A DNA stretch of 64,000 nucleotides from Fasciolopsis buskii (GCA_008360955.1 LUCM01006846.1:100895-164894); one strand, 5' to 3'; counted from the stretch's first letter, positions 1 through 14,640 are shown. Numbers and translations: made by a program. Notes: generated by a model from the letters alone, not told the origin.

Positions 1-944
1 AGACAAGAATATTTTCTGACATTTCCCAAATACGGAAACCACTAGCAGGGCATTGTGTACTAAATCAGTTTTCTGGGTAAAAATGAACTGATCACTTATA
101 TTTCGGCAGATTCGAAATGAATTTCGGAAAAGATTTGAGATTGAATTTCGTTCATTGTTGTTAACAGTGACTCAAGTGGACAAGAGTGTCGAATTACCCG
201 GAGTAAATGAAAAATTAGTACTGTATGACATTTTCCAGTAAGTTTTCTTGGGCTAACCAACGAAAAAAATCCATAAATCATGGTCGTGTCTCACTATTCG
301 TGAATGCTTGTAGTGATGCAAATCAGATCCTGGTGTTCCAAATGAATTTCCTATACCCAAGTTGATTAGAACACATACGTGGACGTTATTCTTGTTCGAC
401 CAGCTTCGATTTTCCACCAATAGAACCAGGATCCTACACCGTTGATAAACAATTTTGGTGCAGATTGTGATCGGTCAAAGTAAATGCAAATTTCGTATAT
501 ATGACTAGCACTTGTTAGCTAACCATAGCTCACAATATCCAGCTCTAACAGTCTCCGTAAATCACCCTGAGAGTGTCTCCTGTTCTCGGCGTAACTGGAG
601 GTACTGAGATTTTGTGACTGCCTTTTGCGGTGGTCATTTTAATGATGTTCAATTAACCTCATTTCCATTTTTAAGTGAACCGAATGACTACAAAGGACGT
701 CAGCAGCCTAAGATATTGGCATCCTTTGTTAAAATCGGATTTGTAATCTATCCAGAAAATCATGAATCTTCTCGAATTGTTGCGAAAAATGAAAACACGC
801 AGAATCTGATTGTTTTGTTCTTGACTATGTAAATTGTCGATTAATCCATGTATTGTGACAGTTGCTTTGATTCTACACAGCAGCCGGAAACATACGGTAA
901 AGAAAGTGGGTGATGACTTTTATTTTTGATGGTCTGCTTAGAAG
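1..944. other. Unassigned AT-rich DNA
   Basis: Short chance reading frames only (longest 72 codons). No repeat, RNA or splice-supported exon recognised. Confidence 0.5.
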
Positions 945-1080
945 CCCCTCACAGTAGGACCGCATCTTCACAAGGCGTGACGGGTTGCGCGCCAACCTTG
1001 CAGGATGGCTTATCTCAGGGCCAGTATTCCGTCATGCGTTGAAGGTCAATGAGTAGACGCCGGACGACATATTCCCGTGA
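945..1080 (+). repeat. Dispersed repeat B, partial copy
   Basis: Shares GCAGGATGGCTTATCTCA and the following TCATGC..GAAGGTCAATGAGTAGA..CC.GACGA pattern with the first 130 bases of the copy at 63.4 kb. The rest of the element is absent. Ends about 130 bases before the compound SINE element. Confidence 0.6.
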
Positions 1081-1212
1081 TCCTTATATTAAAAATTGAG
1101 TGAAAGAATAAGTTATCCAAGCAAACAGGCTTACACTCAGCCAGTTCAAACTGCCATGTGAAAATCATTTTAGTTTAATCCAGATTAGTACATATTAGTA
1201 GTGGGAGAGCGA

Positions 1213-1755
1213 ATGTTTTCAAGAAATAATTCGCCATGTAATATCACCGTTCAACTCATCGTTAAGAAACAATCTAAGCACTGTACAGCTGCTTCATCCT
1301 TGTTAAGAATCATCACCAATGCAAGTCCACCACGCCCCAGCTGGGACGCGAACCCGGGACGAACGATTCTGAGTCGAACGCCTTAGTATTATGCTACCGG
1401 GTAGGCTCTGAACGGTTTGTTGAACTTCACCACGTAATAATGTTGCAGCTATCCGTCACTGATTTGCTCGGCCACGGGCTGCTAGCGCAAGCAACCGACC
1501 CCTACTGATAGATGACTTCTCTGCAGGTAGCCTAAGTATGACGACGGCTTCGGATATGACCTACAGAGCTTGACTAAGTGGTACGTATTACCCGTGGCCG
1601 TGCAAATCAATGACGGATAGGTGCAACATCATGTGGCGAAGTTCAACAAGCCATTTAGAGCCTGCCAGGTAGCGTAATGGCCAGACTTTGGATTGAAAAT
1701 CGTTTGTCCCGATTTACGTCCCAGTTCTAGTGCGGTGGATATGCGCTGTTGCACT
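1213..1755. repeat. Compound inverted-repeat SINE element, copy 1
   Basis: Two tRNA-like modules in opposite orientation flank a 150-bp core. The left module (minus) contains GTAGCATAATAC, CCCGGGTTCGCGTCCCAGC (B-box like) and a tail reading to AATTATTTC. The right module (plus) has a weaker GCCAGGTAGCGTAATGGCC and TCCCGATTTACGTCCCAG. The inner sides carry TATCCGTCACTGATTTGC on the left and its near-complement GCAAATCAATGACGGATA on the right. The core and left module match, in reverse complement, the element at 51188-51700. Family unknown; RNA polymerase III ancestry is inferred from the boxes. Confidence 0.8.
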
Positions 1756-4700
1756 CCACCTTTGAGCTATAACCCTATATTGCGGAGATGCCTCTAATTG
1801 CCATTTACGAACCGATAATGTTGTTTATTTGGAAACACTTCATCCGGCCCACGACAATCTGACGAGACACAACTATCTAAGCAACACAATCCACCCAGAT
1901 GGGTAAATGTATTTAGACGCGTTCCGTGTCTGTTTACCGTTGCGCATTCATGCGAAAGGTCTTAGAGTTGTTGATGGGATACATCACAGACACGCTTACC
2001 ATTGCGTCAGCATAACTGAATTTGAAACTGCTTGACGTGAACCTATGAATTACTTTGTCCACTCCGCAAGTCAGCAAAAAGGCATGCAAAACCTATGTGC
2101 ATCGGATACGGTGGTCATCACAAGCAAAATTCTCAAATTTTAGAGCTGAGTTGAATGACTGGGCCGTGTGCCATGTGACCGAGTCAACATCATAGCTTGG
2201 ATGTCGGATTTAACTACGAAAATAAGCCAGCACCTAGAGAAGTTGGAACATATCACAAGGATAAAATAAAGACTAGTATACAGGGAGACAACAAATTTAA
2301 GATGCTCATGCACGATAAAGAATGGTGCCTGCACGATTCGGGTGAACAAACGCGGAACCACAGCGTGGATGTCGTGCTGGACTAAGCACCAAAGTTCGTC
2401 CATCTGAAGGGTTAGCGTGAAACGTTAAGTGTTAATTGAGAAGACTGCATTAAAGATACAATGAATTACAAAGAACTCAGTGGAAGACGCATCAAGATTG
2501 GCGTAAACAAATTGTGTGGGCTGACCGGCCAAATGAGACATGCGAAACGCTTGTCTTTGAACTTGTTCGGTGAAATAATAGATAGAGTAAAACTGGACAT
2601 ATAAACCTGCGATGGGTGGGAAAAACTACGAATGAAAAACAGTATGAAAGAAACAGGGACTGACAGATTATCAAAAACATAAAAAACCGGTTGCGTTCGC
2701 TAATTTCCTGAGCTTTTGGGCTTATCCATTCTGTGGCAATGCCTGTCTAATGACCTGTTTCAGGTCATTGTTATTATCCAGAAAAGCGCTGCATTTATAG
2801 TCATTTGGTTATCTCTCATCGCATACCCTTTTTCACTTGGTTTTAAGTTCCTCTCTGCCACCAAGTCGAGTAGATACAACCGTTGTGTTACCGAAATGGA
2901 ATATTTATTACTCCGCATACAGTCTACCATAGACTAGATTACAGTGACGTATTAACTGTGTGGATCGAATCGCAATTTGGTGTATCGAAGTCAGTTTTAA
3001 ACTACGGTCATTAGCTTTCTTCTGCTGGCATCCAACAAAAATAAAGTCAGAGCATTTCCTGGAGAAAGTTTGTACCTGTGTTATTATCAAGTCGGTTTCG
3101 GCTCCTAAGGAACAACTGTATCACTCTATGTGAAACCCACAGTCAGTTGCAAATAGTGGGTTGGCCTGGAATTTCTACTTTGGGCTGGTTAGACTTTGAT
3201 CTAAAACTATGACGCACAGACCTCTGGACACTTGGTGAACCTTACAATAAAGAAGCATCAGGATTGATTTTCGTTCTCAGTAGAGCTCTATGGGTCGCAA
3301 AGCCATCACCTTCATCCCATGCACTACTCGCAAGTAACTGTGAGAGTTATACCGATATACAGGGCGAAACAGGGTAAGCAGGACATAAGTCCATCTTATG
3401 AGGAACATTCGCTTTCGTGGGAGGAGTTTGATTGGAGCACTCTTCTGAGGCCCTCAGGCGGAGCTCGATGTCACTGGGGGCGGCATATAAACAACCAACT
3501 CGGTAAGTTGAGTTAGCTTGGACGGCATAGGATGACGCAGTACTGTAGCATACGTCCTTCAATTGGAAGTTTCCCGTTCCAGTCCTGAGCGAAACAGTGT
3601 ATGTGCACAGCCGATCAGCTCACACCTCGGGTACGGTGCTCTCATATTGAAGGGTTGACGTGAAAACCGAAGGATTGTGTGGTTAAAAGTACAAACAGTC
3701 AGATATTGTATCTTCAGTGAAATAATTTGCACGCCTATCAATTTATCCTAAACATAGTTGCAGGGGATCTTAATGTATTTTTTTGGTTATAATAGCTGCA
3801 AGGTTGGCGAAAACTGATCAATTTTAGATATGTCCAGTTTGGTTTCAACCTATCTTGTTTAACGAACGTTAGTTGAGTTCGCAACAAGGAAAGCTGTTGT
3901 GTTCGATTTAACATTGATCAAAACGCTGCTTGAGAATCCTGCCGATTGAGAATGTTTGTCCCAGTTTAGTTTTCCTTACTCCATGTGATACCTGGTAATA
4001 GTGTTTGCGGCAGCATGTCTCTAGTAGTTTCCTTTAAAAATGTGACAATTTTAATCAAGAAACTTGTAAATCAGCATTTGCTTGCACTTTGCCTATCCAT
4101 CTGAATGAGAAACTATTTAGTTCGGGTGGTATGTTTTGTCTTTGTGCCCGTTATTCTATGGGTTGTCGAAAGCCATGCGGATTAATTCGTAGACCGTTAT
4201 GACCACTGCTCAGTTGGGTGGTTTTTGTTCTTTGTGTTGACAAAGCGCAAGCTGCTAATTTTTCCCAACCAACAGAGCTTTGATGGTAATCGATTCCTCG
4301 AGACGTTGAATGAGTTTGTCGAGGTTCTTTTTCCCAGTAACTAACCCTTATATGACTTCGTTCTCAGAAGTATTCTCAGCCAGTTAACATGGTTGCCGTG
4401 GAAGGGAGTGACCAAGCAATTTCTAGCTTTCTCAGTACATATCATGAACAAATCTTTTTTCCTAATAGGTTTTTCATTGTGCGTGCTGGTTACTGTCCCT
4501 TGCAATCGCGTTCGGAGTTTGCAGGTCTATAGAAAAGGAGAATGGAAGAATATTTTTCCGTGTATATATCACAAGAAATACGACCCCAACAAAATGGATT
4601 GTTAAAAATTTCCTAGCAAGTCACCTTGGAACTAATCAACGGAAGGGTGAATGCATATAGAAATTTTAGATACCCTGTTCTTGATTTTATTCAAATGCAA

Positions 4701-7700
4701 TGGAAATCACTGGAAATCAAACGGTTATTGCCGAGTCAAGTAGAGTCAAATTTCGTCGGTTCGATTGGTCCCAGCCGTGATGACCCCCTATTTAGTAGTA
4801 TTTAATTGTTCTCGGAATCGACCACTATTTACTGCCTAGTAAGCGGACAGAAAAGGAAATTTGTAACAATTGTGCTAATGAAGCTAAATTACCAACTCAG
4901 GTCACGATGGAATCAAGATTCACACAGCAGTACTTTTATATGAAGCATACCCTGGACCCAAGTATGCTTTCACCCAGTTTAAGTCAGACCAAAAGAAAAC
5001 TATTTGGGATAACATATTTAGTAGATTTTGGTGGGTTGAAACACGGGGCTTCTTTCAGAGACGCTACGGCTTGTCCACGTTGTCCACTTTTTAGAATCAA
5101 TGGAATATCTCTATCACCAGAAAAACCGAATTTCTCCACCCGTGGTGTATTCCCTTTTTGTCCGCCTGTAATAGCTTTCTCTTCTTAGTCGCATAAGAAT
5201 GAATAATGTGGACGGCAATGTGAGGGCGGGGCAACATGTTCAAAGAATGTTCTCCAGCAATGTCCATTCTCTAGATGTTTGCATGGCCCCACACACCATC
5301 CATCCAACAGTAAAATTAACGGGTCGGCAAATTAAGGCGCTTAGCACTTTCCACTGTTGCACAGGACAACTATTTTGCCAGTCCTAATGCATGAATGATC
5401 CATACTCCATAACTGATACATCTTGAAGCGTTTAACTAGTGTCCTACTCTACCGGACAATGACGCGTAAAATATCGGAAATAGCGTGCATCAGGATTGGA
5501 GAAAAGAATTTCCGTTGTAAAATTCCCACATCTAAGTGGCGTTGCATGCACATTCGGATGTGACTGATAGACGTACTTTGATATAATTTATTCTTTCAGC
5601 AATATGCGAATGGTGGCGAATGGTGGTTCCATATGATGGAAAATAATGAACACAAAATTTTGAATTGAACAATATTTTAATCAATTCATTAGCCCCCACA
5701 TTGTGACATCAGAGGAGTTTCCTTTTTCTCATTCGTTGTGTCACTATCGCGATAATAACGCAAGCGAGTAACATTTCGTGTTTAAATGACATTGACGCGA
5801 AGTCAAATTTGATGTAAGTCAATATCGTCCATAAACAAACACTCTTCTATTCGTGATCAACATTATTTATTAGACCCCAGTTGGCTCAAAATTACCCAGT
5901 TAATTAATAATTGTCTCCAACCTACAATTATGTGTGTAATTGTGTGTAGAGTGCATGAAAGAAATAAGTTTCCGCTGTACAAATTGTCTTGTTATCATTC
6001 GTGAATTTAAATTAGGATAAATCCAAAAAATGCCCCTGATGTTTTATGAAATTTTCATACTTCAATGGGATTTCGTTTTACACCGAAACGAGTCTAACCG
6101 TGAATGACTGATTGTTCACTTTATTTATTGTAAGAAGGAACCCCGATACTTCCGGGAAAAGACTATTGCTGGTATTAGGCTGCCGGATAGAAAATTAAAG
6201 GGTGGTGGGATAATTCGCCCACACAATATTTTTATTTGGATGTCGCCATATAAATTTGATTAAAATGAAGACAGTGAGGTCTGATGAAGCGCCAAAATTG
6301 GAGGGGCAAATGTAAAATGAAAATCAACAAATGTACCTAAAATATGTTATGAATTTCTGGTTGTGTACCGCTATGTTCATTGGAAAAGGACAAGGCGGGC
6401 TAGGTCTGGGTTGGGAAATGGCTCAGTTGCACACGATCACTGGAATAATGAGACTTTGTCTCATACCGAATGTTCATTTACCTGCTTATATTTTAGCATT
6501 ATTACCAGCATAAATCTCCGATATTACCAACTAACTGACAGACAGACGGTGGTTTTATCTGACTTAATCTCTCTCGGTGCTTGGTTTCGAATTCCCAAAT
6601 CACTACTAGTGCAATGAGTAGATAATCTTGAAAAATACAACTGTTCACCAAGTAAACTGGCCGTCATTTCTCATGGTCATTTATTCACGTGTATTTTCAA
6701 GAAGAAAAACCCAAAATTACAAAAGCAAAGAAATTATTCTTATCTAGAGCTTCTTTTGTACCAAACGAGTACCATTCCGCAGCCGTCATACTTTAGCGTA
6801 GAGAGTAATATGTAAAGCACCAATTTCGTTAGACAGCCTGTCTGCAACAGCTGGAACAAGTGTTTGGAATGTGGTGATTTTGACCAATGAGGCTGAGATG
6901 AAAAAATCGGGAGCTAAGACGTAAGAACAACGTTCAACTCGAAAAAATAGTTCCCTTGTGATTCCCAGACAATGCTCCGGAAGTGTTTTAACCAAACTTA
7001 TTCTCATCAAAAGGAAAAATAATATATGAACAGCAATGATCGTTGATGTCAGCTACAGGGAAAATCACCACAGCCGTCATTTTTGTTTTTTGGCAAACTA
7101 ACCTCAAATTCAAGGCACTGGATGAAGCCAAACACCCAGTTTGCATAGTATTACGGTTTATACGATGAGCTGCTAAAAAGAATAGAAATATGCTGCGTTA
7201 TACAAACATTGTTCCCTTTGACTATCTTCTTCTTTATGACTTCCGTAAATTTATTGGGTATTCTAAAATCGACGATGCCTCAAACAGTCCTTCGGGATTC
7301 AATAACCTAGGTTGTGCGCAATATTCAAAAGCTTAAACAGAAACACAAATATTGCGCATGTCATTATTCGGGTTCTGATATGAAATCAATAAAATCTCTA
7401 CTCACGGAACCTTGTGAGTGTGTCACAGAATATTCTCATTAACAGGTTCGAATGGTGCAAGGAGTGATCGGATAACCGATGGATTTTGTGACGTCAGAGG
7501 AAAGCACATTCATCAGAAAAGATTTGTAATTTGGAAAAGTAATGAACCAACGTCTCTGCTTCAATAAACAATTTTTCTGAAGGCGATTTTTTACTTCGGT
7601 TTGTCCTCGCATAAACCGAGTTATTGCGACATTCGGATCATCAACTCATCATCAAACCCAGCATGTCTTTTTGCCTTATTATATTTCATTTTTAAAGAAG

Positions 7701-10700
7701 GAAATTCGGAAAACGTTATCCCAGTTTTTACAATAGGAAACCAGATAGAACAGTTATTCCATTAGACACGGCCGTGAACCGGGCGATAGCAGTACAATCT
7801 GGCACTTTTGGCTATGCTTACAGTCTACTTTATGCATGGATGAATTCCGACCTCGAAGGCATCTCCATCCGTGGTTCCGGTAGTCGGATTCCAATCATCA
7901 CTTCATGAAGCACTACTATCTTTTCGAATTACTTGAAATTTCACTCATTTTCCTCCAAAAACTATTTCTTTCCACAAACTATTCCCCTTCTGGGTTTATT
8001 TATGAAGTATTTGCTGATCAAGCCACTGCTCTTTTTTCAGTTTGCTTAGCATATTGCTCGAAAGTTAGTCTTCTTAACTGCAAGTCGTCTAATATATTAG
8101 ATGCAAATCCATGGCGAATTTGCTTTTTACAACCAATTGTGTGTAGCAACTACGTCTGGTGATTGATTCCGTGTCTCTTTTATATCGTATGTTTTTTTTT
8201 GTTTTAATTTTTGGGGTCGCTCCTTCAGCTTTCCCTTTAGGGGCACCCGCAGACAAAGGGTTGGCCGTTCCTGATCGGAGTTTCGCAAGTACCTGTTGCA
8301 ATTCAATCTTTTTTAATTATTTGTTCACATTCGGGCTCTCTAACCATGGAGCACTTTCCTCATATTTGAAAATCATATCTACCCACAAACTGTCAAATAC
8401 CATGATTTTTCTAATTGGAGGCAACAGAAGTAGATCACAGATGATTCACTAAATGTTATGATATTTTTGTTCATCTTGATGGATGAGAAACAAGGCAGTG
8501 CATTTTATTTTGAAAAGTGACAATCACGAATTGAAGGGGGCAGAAATTATTTGGCCGCTCAATTTCCCAGTTCGGACGTTACGATCTTTTTGGTGTTGCT
8601 AAGTGAAGAGTAAATTGCGATGTAACCCCGAATTATTCTGCGTGATTCATGTAAGCAACATCAGCTGAATTAGTGGAAATGATATCTTCGACGAAATGGG
8701 TTCAGAAAACGGAACAAACGTACCACTGAACTTAATCAGTAGAAGACAAAACAGGTTGGCAAAGCTCCATCTTTCTTTGTAGGTAATTCAGTCAAATTTG
8801 GACCATTTTGTCGCAGTCACAGTAACATGGAGGTTGGTCTTATTTTCGAGTATTGGTTTGCATGAAAGACTTCTGTGAGTTAAAACATTCGTAAGTCAGC
8901 AACAAAAACCCGAAAAAACTAGCAAAGTCCACATGCAAGCAGAGAAAAAATGTGCACTAGGAGAAACATTTTCACGTGTAAGCTTTGGTGTGTCCTTTTT
9001 TCATAATTTTGAATTTTTAACCGAAGTTCGCCCCAAATAAGGGACAAAGAAATTGCAAAAACGTCGACGTGAGGAAACTTTGAACGATCGAATGCATGCG
9101 AATGTCAGGAAGACGGATAATTTTTTGAAAGAGTGGGTAAGATGAATAAGGAATTTCATGGAAACTTTTTCACAAGCTTTGATGTGCAAGTCGCATATTT
9201 TGTCAATAAAAGAATAAACAGGATCAGAAGAAACATGTCTAATGTTAGATAGACCTCGGTAAAGTAAAACTCCTTATTAAGCAGGCCTGCATATCCAAAA
9301 GAACGACAAAAGAATGAAACAGAAAGAACATACTGATAGACAAAAAAACGTAATTGTAGTTTGCTTTGCAACAAACTATCTAGGCATATGATTCTGGGAG
9401 GACAGACAAGGTATTCGCTTGACACAGTCGAGGACCATCTTAAACTGGTGCAAATGGCAACACCTAAATATTCTGCGGATTCTGCCCTGACAACAGGAAT
9501 GACGTCAATAATCAACGGATGGAGGATGAACAGTTATTCAGAACATTTGGATAAAGATCAAAGTAAGATGAAAACGCATGGATATTAAAACATTTTGCAG
9601 AGAGAGACGCAAATTTCACGTGATTGATTGGCAGATTGCCACGTGGTCCGCATAATTAGGAAGTTGAACAGGCGGACCAATAGATAAATCAATGAGGTTA
9701 TTAGTGAAAAGATAAAGCAAAAGAGCGGCCACCTGAAGAATAACAAAGTAGTTAAGAAAGGGACTCAGTAATTGGTGGCCAATTTTAGATCTTTAGGTTT
9801 CACTTGAAAAGTGGTCTTTCAACTGCGACAGCATAGGAATGGTTCAAACAAAAGACTCAAGCTTATAGAGATGGAGGAAAAAATAATCTGAAAGGAAATA
9901 TGGTGGACTGATTTCATGGGTTTGTCAAACATTTAGAGACAAGATAGTACAGTGACACGACAGGATTCAAAGTATACTTACTCTGATTATATGAAATTGA
10001 AATAGGTTGTTAGGGATAACGAGAAAAGAGCACAAACGAAGTTCAGTTAATTTCAGCCCAGAATAGGCAGTAGTTTGATAGAATATCTGAGGTTTTGCTT
10101 AGAAACGGAAACAACCGTAGCACATTTCCATTGGGCTTGGATAACACCGGTAACAAAGGATATGTTGTCGCGAGCAGCCATAATGTTTCTAAGAAAACGT
10201 GATTGCACTTTGAGAAGAAGGAAGGAGGGTCGTCTGGTAGCTGATATCCTATATGGTGATAGTGTCAGATGGCGGATGACTGAATGGGATAGCGGCATCC
10301 GTACAGCCAATCGCCGTCGGAATGCACCGACCACACAGGGGCGTCATAGGGTGCCAGAGACGTTTTACATTTGGTGGTGCCCAAGAACTGGCTGGCAAAA
10401 GAAGAGTTCATACGTTCTATCCTCTGTTTGACCAAGGCGAGGCAGTTTCACAAAAGCTCAGTCATTAATTCTGTATGTAATTCCTTTAAATCTTAAAAAT
10501 ACAATTAAGGGGTAAGTCATGCTTCCCCTGTAATGGGCTGCCGCTTGAATGGAAAAGAACAAAACAAAAATCGTACATTGCTCTTGTGAAAAACCAAAAA
10601 TTATTAAAAAAAATTATTTGAAGCGTGAAAACATTCGCAAAAGACAGGTTTCTTGCAATAATCTTGGTTTGACGCGCTCTTACAAATTACCGATGTACAG

Positions 10701-13359
10701 AACGAAGATAAGTAACAGACATAACCACAACCAGAGAGTCATTAAAAACGAGAGAGATCAGTCAATAAAACTGCAGCATACAATAGTAGCTGAAAATGTT
10801 TAGAGTGAGTGGTGATCATTCTATCTAAAGTTATGACGCGCCCTCTAAGGGATAAGAAATGTGTCTAGTAAACCGAAAGCAAGTAGACAGTAAACGGGAA
10901 CTCCGTGATTAAAATCACCAAATATAGGACGTTAACAGTCAGACATTTGTGGTATAAGAACTGGCAAGAAAACATTGATGACTAGAATAATATGACTTGC
11001 AGAAAAAGATGGAGTCAAGTACTTATTACTAAGTTTCGTCTGACTATAAGAAAAAAATCCGCATAACAGCAAGTCACTACACAGCCAACACCGCTTTTGT
11101 AGAAACTGAAGACTGTACGAGACTCGCCGGACCTTTGATGTGCGTAACAGAAGTACCGCCTGTCTTCTTGCACAAAACGCCATCCTGACGAAAGCAATGA
11201 AAATGTTCGAGACGATCAAGATAGGCCTCATCGAGTTTGCACAGTGAGGCGGGCTATCCTAGAAACAGGTAAATCACTCTGCAAGCTCAAAATACCCACG
11301 GAACAATAAGAACACCCTGAAAAACTCACACTGACGAACATGTGCCGGAATCTCTTCTTATGGCTTCGTTGAATTTAGCTTCTCGGAGAAACACTTCTCA
11401 AGAAAACCAAGTAAACTGCTGAGTCGTATACCCTAAATTTTAAAGAGAAAATAGTGGGCTTCACTGACACATGTTAAATTGCAGCCATTTGATTGATTGA
11501 AATCACTTAGGTATTTTGCAGCCTGGCGCCTGACGGTAGCTATCGCCCGGGTTGTGGTACTAATGTGAATTCAAAAACCGCTAGGAGCAATCTTAGTAAG
11601 TTTAAATTCCGAAAAAGAAAACACCATTGACCATTACTATTTGGGTCCTGTCTGAATATGTAATTCATTGTGTAACTGGGTTAGTGGGACAAGAAGTTAA
11701 CGTCATGGAAAGGAATGATTCCAATGGACATGCAGTTGTAGAAGTTACCATTTCACATAGAGGTATTCCTTCATGTTCATCACCATTGACAGTAGTTCAT
11801 CTGAACCGGTCTACCTCATTATTTTCACTAAACGGTACCATCTAAACTTTCTTTTGTTTGAACTTCTTTTAATCTAAATAGAACAGACCACCCGAAAAAT
11901 AAGAGGCTTATTGCAAAATTTCATCACCGCGCCATTTTCGATCAGAATTCCTTGAGTGCAAAACTGTCAGTGAATTTGGCATCAGAATACTTGAACCCCG
12001 ACTCAACCAATGCTCAAAGTCAATAAAGATCAGGGGTGTTTGGCATAAAGCAAGCGAAGTGTTTCATTCCGTTTAGCTGCTACGGATGAAAGAAGGAAGA
12101 CATCTGAAACCTGCAAGTAAATATATTCTATAGGATAACAGTCAGTAAATAAGCCAGCTTTGAATTCCGTTAGGAAATTTACAAATATAAATGGGTACGA
12201 AGTCATTCCTTGCTGATTTTGACAAAAAATAATAAATGATTTTAGCATAAAAATTTGCGGGAAACATTCCTTCTACAACACATCTGTTTGAATCGTATGT
12301 GCTCAAACTAGACCGTTCCGGCCGAAGTGGAAAAATCTAATCCTGAGAAGTGAACTCATTTCGACTAGTGGTTGTGGGCTATTAGTAAGTAGGCATTGTA
12401 GATGAGAGTTGTTACCAATCGGAGTACGACCATCATTGCCTAGCCTTAAAGATGAACGAAGAAATGTTTTGGTATGACCTATATTTAGTAACTTTCACCT
12501 AATCGTTTTTGTCAGTGGTAGATGCACAGATGCGAGGAGTTGGATTAGCAACATATGTTCATAAAAATGTGAACGATGGACCAGTAACCACAACGAGTGA
12601 ATCTGATGCTACGTAATCGATCCCATCACAAACTTGGAAGGAAAAATGTAGGGCTTTCTGCATCAATTAAATCTACTATGCTTTACCCCTCCACTTTATT
12701 CCATTGTGCTGTTCCCGCGGTCCTGGAGGAAACACACAAAAAAGTGAAAGTTTTTGAGATAAACTACTCGCAGATTATGAGGGTGTAATCCTTGAACAAA
12801 CACCCGGGATTAGATAGCTCGTTGTATTGGCTACTTATGGTACAATGTGCTATGGACTACCACACTAGCCTGTTGTGTGTGATCCATCAGATAACTCGCC
12901 CTCCTAATACGACAGTGCTGAAATTGTAGCTTCGTAAAAAGGGGAGCCTCACTGTCACTCTTGTCAGTTACACAGAAGAGGGGATCCGCAAACGTGACCG
13001 TGAGATTTGGAGCAGCACTGTAAGAACTTACTGGATCAGGCATAAAACAAACCAGGTAAGAAGCTGATCACTATCTACCAACAATGTGATGGGTAGATAT
13101 AAGATTCGAACTTCTGACTTTTGGGGTAGCAGATGCTTTGACTACTCGAACACCGGCAGTCATCAACATTTTCTCATATCCAGTTCTAAAAATGGAATCG
13201 GTTTCGATATTCCCCTTCTTGTTTCTCTTTATCAAAGCATGAAGGTGCCTGTACGTAACCTAATTTCATTGGTAGACCTCCTTGTGCATGCGGTCATGTT
13301 GGGAAAACCGAGCTAATATGATTAGAGAAAGATGAATGAATCAAGGCTTTGAAACAATG
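1756..13359. other. Unassigned flank, no gene recognised
   Basis: 11.6 kb of AT-rich DNA. Frames of 60-119 codons occur on both strands without family likeness. A perfect 9-base hairpin (2749-2769) and a 12-base tandem duplication near 5605-5630 are the only structures noticed. A 54-codon frame with a signal-peptide-like start (4444-4605) is discussed under findings. Confidence 0.5.
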
Positions 13360-14640
13360 ACATCAATGATGATGATGGGTGCTCTTGCTACTGATAAAGC
13401 TGCGGCTGATGTTGATGACCACGAATAAATAGAATATTGGAGTTTTTTCAAACAAAGATGACGATGATAGCGATAATGATAAAAACGAGGAGCATGATGA
13501 CGAGGAATAGTATGACGAAGAAATTGGTGAGGGCGATGGTGAAGAAGAGGATGAGTTGAAGTAGCACGAGGACGTCGAGCAAGGTGAGGAAGATGATGAT
13601 GGCGATGATGGTCTTGAAGAAGATAATGAACAGGATGATATTGGTAATAATGAGGATGCAGCCAAAAACAACCATGATGATGACGATGAAGTTGACATTG
13701 GTTATGTTGACAATGCAGATTATGATGACGTTCGTGGTAATGATGAAGAGGTTAACGATTATAATAATGAGGAGGAGAATGATGACGTTTATAATATTGA
13801 TTAATACTGTCATTATTATGTCGGTGATTTTGTGGATGGTACTGCTGGTGGTATGTATGAAAATGCTAATGATTTTGAGGATGACTGTATGGTTGACGAC
13901 GAGGATGACGTGGACGAAGCTGCTGATGGCGATGATGACGAATGTGATGACGATGACGACGATGAATATGGCGTTGGTTTAATGATCAAAATGAATTTGA
14001 TGATGACAATGATCATTTTAATGATGGCGTTGATGATTTTGATGAAGGTGGTGATGAATATGATGATGAAACTGAATAATTTGATGATTATGCTGCCGAT
14101 GATAAAGATTATGATGACGATGTTGAGGATCGTCATTGTAATGGTTTTGCTGATGATTAGTTTGAAGAATAATTTATAGATGATATTGATCATGATTATA
14201 AAGGAGATCAAGATTTAGATGAAAAATGTGATGATGACGATAGTGATTTTGATGAATATGTTAATGACCTTTAGAATGCTGGAGATGATGTAAGTGATGA
14301 TGATTATGTATTTGATGTTGATGGTAATAAATTTAATGGTGATAAAAATATTGGTGCTGATGAAGCTGCCGCTGATATTGACGAATTCGTTGTTGTTGAT
14401 GATGGTGATGATGATGAAAACAATGGTGATGTTGTCGGCGATGATGAGGACGATTATGGTGGTATTGTCGCTTTTGAAACTGATGAAGATGATCATCATT
14501 ATGACGATGATTGCGTTGATGGTGATGCTGGTGATGCCCCTTATGATGGTTATAATGCGGATGCTACTACCAGTACTGGGTAATTTTGTTCTATTATGAT
14601 GTCCCAAAAATGATGGTTTCTCATGTGATCATTATGACTG
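13360..14640. repeat. Degenerate GAT trinucleotide tract, about 1.2 kb
   Basis: Imperfect (GAT)n, densest from 13445 to 14570. It makes all frames look open: Met/Ile-rich in one, Asp/Glu/Asn-rich in another, Ser-rich on the reverse strand. These frames are by-products of the repeat, not genes. Read in the Asp frame the tract gives acidic peptide with only about ten stops in 380 codons, as expected for single-base decay of GAT codons. Confidence 0.85.

Noticed and set aside
10075..10431. 118-codon plus frame with basic residues
   Set aside because: Open on both strands, no family likeness, no splice context.
13080..13170. tRNA-like minus-strand sequence with AGTTCGAATCTT
   Set aside because: A B-box-like string alone; A-box and stems are not convincing.
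13363..14607. Ten overlapping open frames of 79-132 codons rich in Met, Ile, Ser or Asp
   Set aside because: All are translations of one degenerate GAT repeat on both strands; none has a non-repeat domain.
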